From the NCBI GenBank assembly GCA_003577005.1, contig QEUW01000462.1:1-5668 (forward strand): DNA of 5,668 nucleotides, in the 5' to 3' direction. The translations under genes were made by a program, and so were the position numbers. Each line of letters begins with the position of its first letter. Position 1 is the first letter of the stretch. Positions 1-5,668 of the stretch are shown piece by piece. A model generated the notes under the pieces. It ran no database searches. It worked only from the letters and a program-made list of their open reading frames with translations, and was not told where the DNA came from. The stretch comes from Chloroflexota bacterium. GTDB taxonomy: Bacteria > Chloroflexota > Anaerolineae > Caldilineales > Caldilineaceae.

Positions 1-915
1 GAGTATATCCATGTGCCGCCCCAGCGCGTTCACTTCTTTGGGTCGTCTGGCTTTGGCCCTTACGTGTACGGATTGAAAATCGAAGAAGACCCGCGCACGT
101 GGCGGCGCATCTATACTCCCGACCCGGAGGTCGAGATCCCGATTCGTTTCTTTGTTCGCGGCGACCCGTACCGGCTATGGGGTCTCTTTGAATCCAACCT
201 CCATCTGTTGGGGACGGATGGCAGACCGCTTTTTCTCTTTGGCACGGACGATTCGGGACGGGACGTGTTTTCGCGGGTGATGTACGGCATTCGCATCTCC
301 ATGTCGATCGGGCTGGTTGGGGTGGTCTTCACCTTTATCCTGGGCAGCGTGGTGGGCGCCATCTCCGGTTACTATGGCGGCGCCGTCGATTTTATCATCC
401 AGCGCGTCATCGAGTTTATCCTGTGTATCCCCGCCATCCCGCTGTGGATGGCGCTGTCGGCGGCGGTGCCGAGAGATTGGCCGCCGACGCGGGTCTACTT
501 TGCCATCACCCTCATCCTCTCTTTGATTGGGTGGACAGGGCTGGCGCGCGTCGTGCGCGGCAAGATGCTCGAACTGCGCCAGGAGGATTACATCTCGGCT
601 TCCCGGCTCTCCGGCGCCTCGGACGCCTGGCTGATCTTCGACCACATGTTGCCCGGCTTTATCAGCTATCTGATCGTCTCGCTCACGCTCTCCATCCCCG
701 GCATGATCCTGGCGGAGACGGCGCTGAGCTTTCTGGGTCTCGGTCTGCGACCACCGGCCATCAGCCTGGGCGTACTGCTCCAACAGGCACAAAACGTGCG
801 GACGATCTCCTTGTATCCCTGGCTGATGCTCCCCGGCGTCTTTATCTTTCTCGCCGTCCTCGCTTTCAACTTTATGGGCGACGGCCTGCGCGACGCGGCG
901 GACCCGTATAAATAG
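1..915 (+). CDS. Opp/Dpp-type ABC transporter permease, DppC-like, 5' partial
   Basis: Inner-membrane permease that, with a DppB-like partner, forms the channel of an Opp/Dpp-family importer. The frame is open from base 1 (EYIH then the GTG at 13). Family members carry a first membrane helix before this region, so the GTG is probably internal and the true start lies upstream. Counting from the GTG codon, residues 1-70 resemble the extracytoplasmic loop that follows helix 1. Residues 76-100 carry the family block FGTDDSGRD followed by RISMSIG. Hydrophobic segments lie near 98-118, 128-150, 160-180, 216-238 and 268-288. The EAA loop that docks the ATPases is at 191-214 (EDYISASRLSGAS, ending HMLPG). 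The gene stops 42 bases before an OppD-like ATPase, as expected for one operon. The membrane topology and family are secure. The substrate cannot be read from the permease; the neighbouring GH39 gene favours an oligosaccharide. Confidence 0.95.
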   Translation, partial: EYIHVPPQRVHFFGSSGFGPYVYGLKIEEDPRTWRRIYTPDPEVEIPIRFFVRGDPYRLWGLFESNLHLLGTDGRPLFLFGTDDSGRDVFSRVMYGIRISMSIGLVGVVFTFILGSVVGAISGYYGGAVDFIIQRVIEFILCIPAIPLWMALSAAVPRDWPPTRVYFAITLILSLIGWTGLARVVRGKMLELRQEDYISASRLSGASDAWLIFDHMLPGFISYLIVSLTLSIPGMILAETALSFLGLGLRPPAISLGVLLQQAQNVRTISLYPWLMLPGVFIFLAVLAFNFMGDGLRDAADPYK

Positions 916-945
916 ATCAAAAAACGATGATGATCAGATCGAAAC

Positions 946-949
946 GGAG
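946..949 (+). promoter_or_regulatory. Ribosome binding site deciding a TTG start
   Basis: GGAG lies 8 bases before the TTG at 958. In this frame a stop (TGA 931-933) lies upstream and there is no ATG or GTG between it and the TTG. The two ATGs at 927 and 930 are in another frame. The TTG is therefore the best available start. Confidence 0.6.
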
Positions 950-957
950 TTTGCGAC

Positions 958-1974
958 TTGGATAGTTCTGCGATCCTGAGCGTGCGCAATCTGCGGACCT
1001 ACTTCAAGCTGGACGAGGGGACGCTCAAGGCAGTGGATGGCGTCGATTTCGACCTGCCCAAGATGAAAACGCTCGGCATGATCGGCGAAAGCGGGTGCGG
1101 CAAGAGCGTTACCGCCTACTCGATCATGCGGACGGTGTTGCCGCCAGGGAGAATTGTCGAGGGGGCGCTGGAATTTCGCCGGTCCGATGGGGAGATCACC
1201 GACCTCGCCAGGCTCGACCCCTTTGGGCCGGTGATGCGTTCCATCCGCGGCAAAGAGATCGCCATGATCTTCCAGGAGCCGATGGCAAGCCTCTCGCCGG
1301 TGCATACCATCGGCGACCAGATCATGGAGATGGTGTTGCTCCACCGCACCCGCAACAAAAAAGAGGCCAGAGAGATCGTCCTTGAAATGCTGGACAAAGT
1401 GGGGCTGCCTAACCCGGCGCAGCGCTTTGCCGAGTACCCACACCAGATGTCGGGTGGCATGTGCCAGCGCTCCATGATCGCCCAGGCGCTCTCGTGCAAC
1501 CCATCCGTCCTCATCGCCGATGAGCCGACCACGGCGCTGGATGTGACGGTGCAGGCGCAGATCATCGAACTCATCCGCAGCCTGCAAGAAGAGTTTGGCA
1601 TGGCGGTGCTCTACATCACCCATGACCTCGGCGTCATCGCCGAGATCGCCGACGCCGTGGCGGTGATGTATCTGGGGCGCATCGTCGAACTGGCCGACAC
1701 GCGCACGATCTTCAAGAACCCGCTCCACCCCTATACGCAACGGCTGTTGAAGGCGATCCCCACGCTGAGCGGGCCACCGGGCGGCTATCTCGAGAACATC
1801 AGCGGGAACGTGCCCGTGCCGTTGGACCCACCGGCCGAGTGCGGTTTCTATTCGCGCTGCCTCATCGCCCAGGAAGGACTTTGTAACACGTCGGTGCCGC
1901 CGCTGGTGGAGGTCGAGCCGGGGCACCAGGTGCGCTGTTTTCTTGTGGAGCAGGAAGGTAAGAGGCTCTACTGA
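958..1974 (+). CDS. Opp/Dpp-type ABC transporter ATP-binding protein, DppD/OppD-like
   Basis: Cytoplasmic ATPase that powers the importer, probably as a heterodimer with the ATPase at 2605-3663. The 338-residue product has the complete motif order: Walker A GESGCGKS at 43-50, Q-loop Gln106, signature MSGGMCQR at 164-171, Walker B VLIADEP at 184-190, D-loop ALDV at 193-196 and switch His222. The C-terminal oligopeptide-transporter domain begins near HPYT (257-260) and ends with four cysteines (295, 301, 309, 327). In DppD/DppF-type proteins such a Cys set can bind an iron-sulfur cluster. The start is TTG. The gene follows the permease by 42 bases and belongs to the same transcription unit. One oddity is Cys169, where OppD/DppD proteins usually have Arg (SGGMRQR); the TGC codon is one transition from CGC. 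All catalytic motifs are otherwise intact, so it is probably active. Confidence 0.95.
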   Translation: MDSSAILSVRNLRTYFKLDEGTLKAVDGVDFDLPKMKTLGMIGESGCGKSVTAYSIMRTVLPPGRIVEGALEFRRSDGEITDLARLDPFGPVMRSIRGKEIAMIFQEPMASLSPVHTIGDQIMEMVLLHRTRNKKEAREIVLEMLDKVGLPNPAQRFAEYPHQMSGGMCQRSMIAQALSCNPSVLIADEPTTALDVTVQAQIIELIRSLQEEFGMAVLYITHDLGVIAEIADAVAVMYLGRIVELADTRTIFKNPLHPYTQRLLKAIPTLSGPPGGYLENISGNVPVPLDPPAECGFYSRCLIAQEGLCNTSVPPLVEVEPGHQVRCFLVEQEGKRLY

Positions 1975-1979
1975 CGCCA

Positions 1980-2006
1980 CTTTTTGCAGATAGGGCTTGC
2001 AAAGAG
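1980..2006 (+). repeat. Small inverted repeat overlapping the candidate -35
   Basis: TTTGCA at 1983-1988 is the reverse complement of TGCAAA at 1998-2003 with a 9-base loop. Pairing can extend to 1980 and 2006 with one G-T wobble. There is no following T-run, so it is not a convincing terminator. Because it overlaps the TTGCAA of the promoter candidate it could be an operator, but it may be chance. Confidence 0.25.
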
Positions 2007-2025
2007 GCTGTCGTGATGCTAAGAT
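1997..2025 (+). promoter_or_regulatory. Candidate promoter of the toxin-antitoxin-like module
   Basis: TTGCAA (1997-2002, 4 of 6 to the -35 consensus) is followed after 17 bases by TAAGAT (2020-2025, 4 of 6 to the -10 consensus). A TG at 2017-2018 makes it an extended -10 element. It lies in the 98-base gap after the first ATPase and would start transcription near 2032, about 40 bases before the antitoxin ATG. Spacing and position fit a sigma-70-type promoter. It is a pattern match only. Confidence 0.4.
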
Positions 2026-2060
2026 GTCTAAATCAGATGCGGAGTCTGTTTCGACATTGA

Positions 2061-2066
2061 AAGGGG
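2061..2066 (+). promoter_or_regulatory. Ribosome binding site of the antitoxin-like gene
   Basis: AAGGGG is 6 bases before the ATG at 2073. It supports that start over the in-frame ATG at 2079. Confidence 0.5.
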
Positions 2067-2072
2067 TCCACG

Positions 2073-2351
2073 ATGAACATGCCACAGATTGAACCGGTCA
2101 CTGGGCTATCGCGCGACTATAAAATGATCTTTGCCAAACTCGAAAAGGGGCCAGTCTTTTTAGCACAGCGGAGCAAGCCGGCTGCGGTCCTATTGTCAGT
2201 TCGCGACTATGAACAGATGGTCGAACGCCTGAAGCAGTTGGAATTGCTTGTAGAAGCCAAGCGCATCCTGGCTGAAATGGAGCGTGATCCCAGCAGCGTC
2301 GTCTCCCTCGATGAACTCAAACGCCGGCTGGCAGCAAAGGCAACTGCATAA
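2073..2351 (+). CDS. Phd/YefM-type antitoxin-like protein
   Basis: A 92-residue protein with the layout of Phd/YefM antitoxins: an N-terminal DNA-binding part followed by a helical tail that binds the toxin. Residues 8-49 (PVTGLSRDYKMIF, then GPVFLAQRSKPAAVLLSV and RDYEQM) match the family pattern of a short helix, a strand pair reading 'v.l...gkPvAVLls', then the 'eY' helix. Residues 46-70 are predicted helical. A Ser-Val linker precedes a basic tail, SLDELKRRLAAKA. By family analogy it would neutralise the downstream product and repress its own promoter; a candidate promoter lies just upstream. Its stop TAA overlaps the ATG of the next gene by one base. Codon choice is less GC-rich than in the flanking ATPases, suggesting separate acquisition. 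The family call rests on pattern recognition, and the DNA-binding role is inferred. Confidence 0.8.
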   Translation: MNMPQIEPVTGLSRDYKMIFAKLEKGPVFLAQRSKPAAVLLSVRDYEQMVERLKQLELLVEAKRILAEMERDPSSVVSLDELKRRLAAKATA

Positions 2352-2596
2352 TGTGGGAGATCGGCTTTAGTCAAGAGGCGAGTAACTATGCTATCGACTT
2401 CCACCCCTACAACGAGGATATACTGATGGCGATCGAGTCGCTCGCCTTTACAGCGGATGGTCTACCAGACGATGGCTATGTGGAATTGGAGCCAGACATT
2501 TATCTATGGCAGGTCGCGGGCCATTCCGTTCTCTACCGGCGAATGACACAAGGCCAACGGCGGCTCTGGATCGCCATCATCAAGCCTAACGAATAA
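2351..2596 (+). CDS. RelE/ParE-like toxin candidate
   Basis: An 81-residue protein encoded directly after the antitoxin-like gene, with TAATG sharing one base, so translation is probably coupled. AAAGG at 2336-2340 may also serve as a ribosome binding site. The predicted layout fits the compact RelE/ParE fold: a first strand near 2-6 (WEIGF), helices near 7-33, then strands near 50-55 (IYLWQV), 58-64 (HSVLYRR) and 70-78 (RRLWIAIIK). The 'W.v.ghsvlYRr' followed by 'rrlWIaiI' arrangement is typical of these toxins. RelE members cut mRNA on the ribosome and ParE members poison gyrase. I cannot assign either activity, because no catalytic residue set is clear beyond a basic cluster at Arg63, Arg64, Arg70 and Arg71. 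It lies 8 bases before the second ATPase gene. It could instead be an inactive or repurposed relative. Confidence 0.65.
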   Translation: MWEIGFSQEASNYAIDFHPYNEDILMAIESLAFTADGLPDDGYVELEPDIYLWQVAGHSVLYRRMTQGQRRLWIAIIKPNE

Positions 2597-2604
2597 GCGA
2601 TACG

Positions 2605-3663
2605 ATGCTGCAGAGACCAATCCTCCTACAAGTCGAAAATCTAAAGAAGTACTACCCCATCGAACAGGGTCTCCTCAAGCGGGTCGTCGGGCAGGTCAAG
2701 GCGGTGGACGATGTCTCGCTGGCCATTCACCGCAACGAGACGCTGGGGTTGGTGGGCGAATCGGGCAGCGGCAAGACGACGCTGGGGCGTTGTCTGATCC
2801 GCGCCATCGAACCGACAGCGGGCGACATTCATTTCTATCCTAAAGACGGCGAGCCGGTGGATGTGCGGGCGCTGGACCGGCGTGGCCTAAAGCTGTACTG
2901 GCGCAAGGCCCAGCTTGTCTTCCAGAACCCCTATTCCTCGCTCGACCCGCGCAAGACCGTTTTGCAGATCGTGAGTGAGCCGCTCATTCTCCACAACATC
3001 GCCAAAGGCGACGAACTGGTGGAGCGGGTCAAATATCTCATGAACCTGGTGGGGCTCAACGTGCAACACCTGAACCGCTATCCCCACGCCTTTAGCGGCG
3101 GCCAGCGACAGCGGATCGGCATTGCCCGCGCCCTGGCGCTCGACCCCGAATTGATCATTGCCGACGAACCGGTGTCGGCGCTCGATGTCTCGATCCAGGC
3201 GCAGATCCTCAACCTGCTGCAAGATCTGCGCCAAGAGCTAAATCTGTCGTTTCTCTTTATCTCGCACGGCCTCAACGTGGTCAAGCACGTTTCGCACCGG
3301 GTGGCGGTGATGTACGTGGGCAAGATCGTCGAGATGGCCGCGGTGAGCGAGTTGTTCAGTAACCCGCGCCACCCCTACACCGAAGCGTTGCTCTCGGCCA
3401 TCCCCAAGCCCGACCCAGACCTGCGCATGCAACGCATCATCCTGTCGGGGGAGGTTGCCAGCCCGGCCAAACCACCCAGCGGCTGTTATTTTCATCCGCG
3501 CTGTCGCTACGCCACAGAGGTCTGCAAGACGGAATCGCCCCCGTGGGAGGAATACTCGCCGGGCCATTTTGTCGCCTGCCACCGGGCGCACGAACTGGAG
3601 CTGGTGGGGATCCCGTTGGTAGATGAAGGCGATAAGTCGCCTGTACTTAGTATAACAAGCTGA
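2605..3663 (+). CDS. Opp/Dpp-type ABC transporter ATP-binding protein, DppF/OppF-like
   Basis: Second cytoplasmic ATPase of the importer. The 352-residue product shows Walker A GESGSGKT at 51-58, Q-loop Gln107, signature FSGGQRQR at 163-170, Walker B LIIADEP at 183-189, D-loop ALDV at 192-195 and switch His221. The C-terminal oligopeptide-transporter domain starts at HPYT (256-259) and has four cysteines (294, 300, 307, 325), matching the set in the first ATPase. The LKKYYPI and AVDDVSL N-terminal blocks identify the F-type subunit. The ATG at 2605 is the only usable start: an in-frame stop lies at 2587-2589 with no other start codon between. There is no clear Shine-Dalgarno sequence, and the toxin-like gene ends 8 bases upstream, so initiation probably depends on ribosomes ending there. 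An oddity is SHGL after the switch histidine where SHDL is usual (Gly222 for Asp). After about residue 330 the tail is poorly conserved. Confidence 0.95.
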   Translation: MLQRPILLQVENLKKYYPIEQGLLKRVVGQVKAVDDVSLAIHRNETLGLVGESGSGKTTLGRCLIRAIEPTAGDIHFYPKDGEPVDVRALDRRGLKLYWRKAQLVFQNPYSSLDPRKTVLQIVSEPLILHNIAKGDELVERVKYLMNLVGLNVQHLNRYPHAFSGGQRQRIGIARALALDPELIIADEPVSALDVSIQAQILNLLQDLRQELNLSFLFISHGLNVVKHVSHRVAVMYVGKIVEMAAVSELFSNPRHPYTEALLSAIPKPDPDLRMQRIILSGEVASPAKPPSGCYFHPRCRYATEVCKTESPPWEEYSPGHFVACHRAHELELVGIPLVDEGDKSPVLSITS

Positions 3664-3783
3664 CAACGGATTCGGAGCGCAGATTGAGCGGATTTTTACC
3701 TGAGAATCCGCTCTGATTCGAGTGTGATAGAACGGATTTCTCATATCCCCATCCGTTCAATCTGTTCCCTGAATCCGCTGACA
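3661..3783. repeat. Long imperfect palindrome between transporter and GH39 gene
   Basis: Bases 3661-3693 and the reverse complement of 3751-3783 agree at 26 of 33 positions by hand alignment, around a 57-base centre. Two nested hairpins are also possible. The first pairs GAGCGGATT (3687-3695) with AATCCGCTC (3705-3713), perfectly over 9 pairs with a 9-base loop, and extends to 3682 and 3718 through wobbles. The second pairs GAACGGAT (3730-3737) with ATCCGTTC (3751-3758). The element begins at the ATPase stop codon. It may end transporter transcription, but no T-run follows. It shares GATTGAGCGGAT with the palindrome at 5517-5595, so both look like copies of one dispersed intergenic repeat family. 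Confidence 0.8.
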
Positions 3784-3800
3784 GCCCTTCCTCAAACACC

Positions 3801-3806
3801 AGGAGG
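3801..3806 (+). promoter_or_regulatory. Perfect Shine-Dalgarno of the GH39 gene
   Basis: AGGAGG is 6 bases before the ATG at 3813. It favours this start over the in-frame ATG at 3825. It is the strongest ribosome binding site in the window. I found no convincing promoter in 3664-3800. Confidence 0.8.
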
Positions 3807-3812
3807 ACCTGC

Positions 3813-5480
3813 ATGACCCTCACGATGGCCAATCCAACCCAAATTCGTGTCGACGCCGGCCACTGGCTGGGCGAACTGCCCCACAACTGGAATTACATCG
3901 GTTACGACGAGATCAACTACACCTATGTGCCCGAAGGCCAGGAGTTGCTCGCCAAATTCATGGCCATGCAGGAGAAACCCTATTACATCCGCGCGCATCA
4001 TCTGCTCTGCACGGGCAACGGTCATGGCTTCTACAAGTGGGGTTCCACCAACGCCTATCGCGAAGATGAGGCCGGCAATCCGCTCTACGACTGGACAATT
4101 GTCGATCTCGTCCTCGACACCATCCTGCGTTACCGCTGCAAGCCCTTTGTGGAGATTGGCTTTATGCCGCTCCACCTGGCCGACCCGGCCCACTACGACG
4201 CCACCCAGGATACCTGGCGGCTCAAACACTATCAAGATTACGGCTGGGCCTGCCCGCCCAAAGATTACCAGAAGTGGTACGACCTGATCTTCAACCTGGT
4301 GCGCCACTGTGTGGAACGTTACGGCGCTGAGGAGATCAAGAGCTGGTATTGGGAGCTGTGGAACGAACCCGACATCTTCTACTGGCGGGGTACGATTGAG
4401 GAGTTTAACAAACTCTATGACTATACCGCCGCCGCCATAAAGGCTGCCTGCCCCGACGCCCGCGTGGGCGGGCCGGGCGTCACCAATCCCACCCCCGAGC
4501 GCAAATCGCTCGAATTTCTGGACAAATTCCTCGACCACTGTGCCAACGGCGCCAACTACTACACCGGCCAGCAAGGGACGCCGCTGGACTTTACCAGCTT
4601 CCACGTCAAAGGCGGCGGCTATCGCGCCGACCCGCTCCACCGCAAGCAGAACCCGCCCTCGGTCCAGCAGATCCTGCGCGACACCCAGACTGGCTACGAG
4701 ATCATCAGCAAGTATCCTGCCTTCAAACAACTCGAATGCGTGCTCTCGGAGATCGACCCCGACGGTTGGGCAGCCGGCGGGGCGTGGGACAACGCCAACC
4801 TCAACTTCCGCAACACCGAGTACTACCCCAGCTTTGTAGCGGCGTCATTCGACAAAGTGACCAAGTTCGCCCAACGCAACGGCTGGGACCTGCGCCTGTT
4901 GACCTGGGCCTTTATGTTCGTGGGGGAACGCTGCTTTGAAGGGACGCGCGCCTTCTCGACGCAAGGCATCGACAAGGCGATCCTCAATCTCTTCCGCATG
5001 TATGCGCAGATGGGCCAGCAGGAAGTGCTCTTTGAAAGCACCGGCACGAAAGACCCGCTAACCTACGCCGACAAATGGGGCAACGCCGAACCACCCGATA
5101 TCAGCGGTTTTGCTGCCCTCTCCGGCCACCGGAATCTCTCGGTGCTGGTCTATAACCACCACGACAACTGGGATTTGAGCGGCGACTATACAGTGGAGCT
5201 GTCAATCGAAAATCTGCCCTTCGATGCCGACGAGGTGCTCCTGAAACACTATCGCATCGACCACAGTCACAGCAACGCCTACGCCGAATGGGTGCGCCAG
5301 GGTAGGCCCGACTATCCTGCGCCGGGCCAGAAGGAGGTGATCAAGGCAAGGTCGGAGCTGGAGCTGTTGGAGCCGCCGCGCCAGCTCTCAGCTGTGGGCG
5401 GCAAGGTGACGGTGAACTTCGACCTGGCGTTGCATGGCATCTCGCTGCTGGTGCTCGCACCCGCTGCACCGGCACCCTGA
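3813..5480 (+). CDS. GH39 family glycoside hydrolase, beta-xylosidase-like
   Basis: Retaining glycosidase of family GH39, whose bacterial members include beta-xylosidases releasing xylose from xylo-oligosaccharides. The 555-residue product has no signal peptide, so it should act in the cytoplasm on imported sugars. Residues 16-80 carry the GH39 opening (GHWLGELPHNWNYIGYDE, then RAHHLLC and KWGSTNAY). The catalytic (beta/alpha)8 barrel runs to roughly residue 400. WYWELWNEPD at 178-187 places the acid/base at Glu185. LSEIDPDGW at 311-319 places the likely nucleophile at Glu313; the two are separated by 128 residues, near the spacing in characterised xylosidases. SFHVKG at 262-267 is another barrel block. 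Residues from about 430 form the beta-sandwich seen in this family, including YRIDHSHSNAYAEW at 480-493. The length is slightly above the roughly 500 residues of Thermoanaerobacterium XynB. Palindromic repeats bracket the gene. Exact sugar specificity is inferred. Confidence 0.92.
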   Translation: MTLTMANPTQIRVDAGHWLGELPHNWNYIGYDEINYTYVPEGQELLAKFMAMQEKPYYIRAHHLLCTGNGHGFYKWGSTNAYREDEAGNPLYDWTIVDLVLDTILRYRCKPFVEIGFMPLHLADPAHYDATQDTWRLKHYQDYGWACPPKDYQKWYDLIFNLVRHCVERYGAEEIKSWYWELWNEPDIFYWRGTIEEFNKLYDYTAAAIKAACPDARVGGPGVTNPTPERKSLEFLDKFLDHCANGANYYTGQQGTPLDFTSFHVKGGGYRADPLHRKQNPPSVQQILRDTQTGYEIISKYPAFKQLECVLSEIDPDGWAAGGAWDNANLNFRNTEYYPSFVAASFDKVTKFAQRNGWDLRLLTWAFMFVGERCFEGTRAFSTQGIDKAILNLFRMYAQMGQQEVLFESTGTKDPLTYADKWGNAEPPDISGFAALSGHRNLSVLVYNHHDNWDLSGDYTVELSIENLPFDADEVLLKHYRIDHSHSNAYAEWVRQGRPDYPAPGQKEVIKARSELELLEPPRQLSAVGGKVTVNFDLALHGISLLVLAPAAPAP

Positions 5481-5516
5481 CCTGCGCCGCCAGCCGGCCA
5501 ACATCCAGGGTTAAGG

Positions 5517-5595
5517 AATAGACTGCGGATTGAGCGGATGAGCATTGTTGTCCATCCGCGCCAATCCGCCCGATCCGTCCAATCCGCGGTCTATT
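5517..5595. repeat. Palindromic repeat between convergent genes
   Basis: Bases 5517-5539 pair with 5573-5595. Of 23 positions, 20 are Watson-Crick, two are G-T wobbles and one is mismatched. A tighter alternative hairpin pairs 5525-5532 with 5562-5569 and 5534-5540 with 5553-5559, around a 12-base loop. It begins 36 bases after the GH39 stop and ends 5 bases before the stop of the predicted minus-strand gene. It could act as a two-way transcription end or mRNA-stabilising structure. There is no T-run on either side. Confidence 0.8.
5554..5587. repeat. Short tandem repeat, 9-10 base period
   Basis: ATCCGC or ATCCGT recurs at 5554, 5564, 5573 and 5582, giving steps of 10, 9 and 9 bases. It forms the right half of the palindrome at 5517-5595 and lets the left arm pair in more than one register. 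Confidence 0.75.
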
Positions 5596-5600
5596 TCGGG

Positions 5601-5668
5601 TCAAAATTGAATTCGCTTAAACTCCTCCGCATATTCGACCTCGTACTTCTCTCCCACCTTTTTTAGGC
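5601..5668 (-). CDS. Probable C-terminus of an unidentified convergent gene, partial
   Basis: On the minus strand the frame entering at the window edge reads 21 residues (LKKVGEKYEVEYAEEFKRIQF) before the TGA at 5603-5601. The charged, amphipathic composition looks like real protein, and the stop lies just outside the palindrome, as expected for a convergent gene end. I do not recognise the family, and 21 residues are too few to be sure. The other two minus-strand frames meet stops in this stretch or look less protein-like. It could be non-coding. Confidence 0.4.
   Translation of the reverse strand, partial: LKKVGEKYEVEYAEEFKRIQF

Noticed and set aside
13..15. GTG as the true start of the permease
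   Set aside because: The frame is open to base 1, and the family has an N-terminal helix before this point. The gene is more likely cut by the window edge.
175..792. A 205-codon minus-strand open frame opposite the permease
   Set aside because: It is strongly hydrophilic and lies opposite conserved membrane helices, so it is a shadow frame.
1960..2009. Direct repeat AAGAGGCT (1960-1967 and 2002-2009) as a target-site duplication
   Set aside because: Both copies lie on the same side of the toxin-antitoxin pair, so they cannot mark its insertion ends. An 8-base repeat this close may be chance.
934..2085. A 383-codon minus-strand open frame opposite the first ATPase
   Set aside because: It is antisense to a gene with complete ABC motifs. 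Its His/Arg/Asp-rich translation is typical of a GC-rich shadow frame and matches no known family pattern.
2015..2609. GATGCT at 2015-2020 and 2604-2609 as a target-site duplication around the module
   Set aside because: Six bases are too short to be convincing, the neighbouring bases differ, and no transposase or terminal inverted repeats are present.
3661..3783. CRISPR array or classical intrinsic terminator
   Set aside because: There are no evenly spaced identical repeats with unique spacers, and no T-run follows either hairpin.
3792..4730. A 312-codon minus-strand open frame opposite the GH39 gene
   Set aside because: It mirrors the GH39 codons and is rich in Val, Gly and Ala without domain motifs. 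The plus strand has catalytic motifs and a perfect Shine-Dalgarno.

Overview
The window reads as part of a GC-rich bacterial chromosome carrying a carbohydrate-use locus. Protein style (an Opp/Dpp-type transporter beside a GH39 enzyme) and CGGATT/AATCCG-rich palindromes between genes recall Chloroflexota (Anaerolineae or Caldilineae). That placement is an inference from family resemblance and was not tested.

Layout, left to right. Positions 1-915 (+) hold a DppC/OppC-like permease whose N-terminus is cut by the window edge. Positions 958-1974 (+) hold a DppD/OppD-like ATPase with a TTG start. Positions 2073-2351 and 2351-2596 (+) hold a small two-gene module that looks like a Phd/YefM-type antitoxin followed by a RelE/ParE-like toxin. 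Positions 2605-3663 (+) hold the partner DppF/OppF-like ATPase. Positions 3661-3783 form a large imperfect palindrome. Positions 3813-5480 (+) encode a GH39 glycoside hydrolase (beta-xylosidase-like) behind a perfect AGGAGG. Positions 5517-5595 form a second palindrome that shares an exact 12-mer with the first. The last 68 bases contain what is probably the C-terminus of a convergent minus-strand gene.

How the parts fit: the permease and two ATPases are the inner-membrane pore and motors of an importer whose other permease and binding protein probably lie upstream. The adjacent cytoplasmic GH39 enzyme suggests the cargo is an oligosaccharide, for example xylo-oligosaccharide, rather than a peptide. 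Importers of this family that move oligosaccharides are known, for example in Thermotoga.

The most unusual point is the toxin-antitoxin-like pair lodged between the two ATPase genes, which are normally adjacent. The pair is visibly less GC-rich than its neighbours, has its own candidate extended -10 promoter, overlaps internally by one base, and ends only 8 bases before the second ATPase start. Synthesis of that ATPase may therefore be coupled to the module. Two further oddities are substitutions next to conserved ATPase motifs: SGGMCQR in the first ATPase and SHGL in the second.
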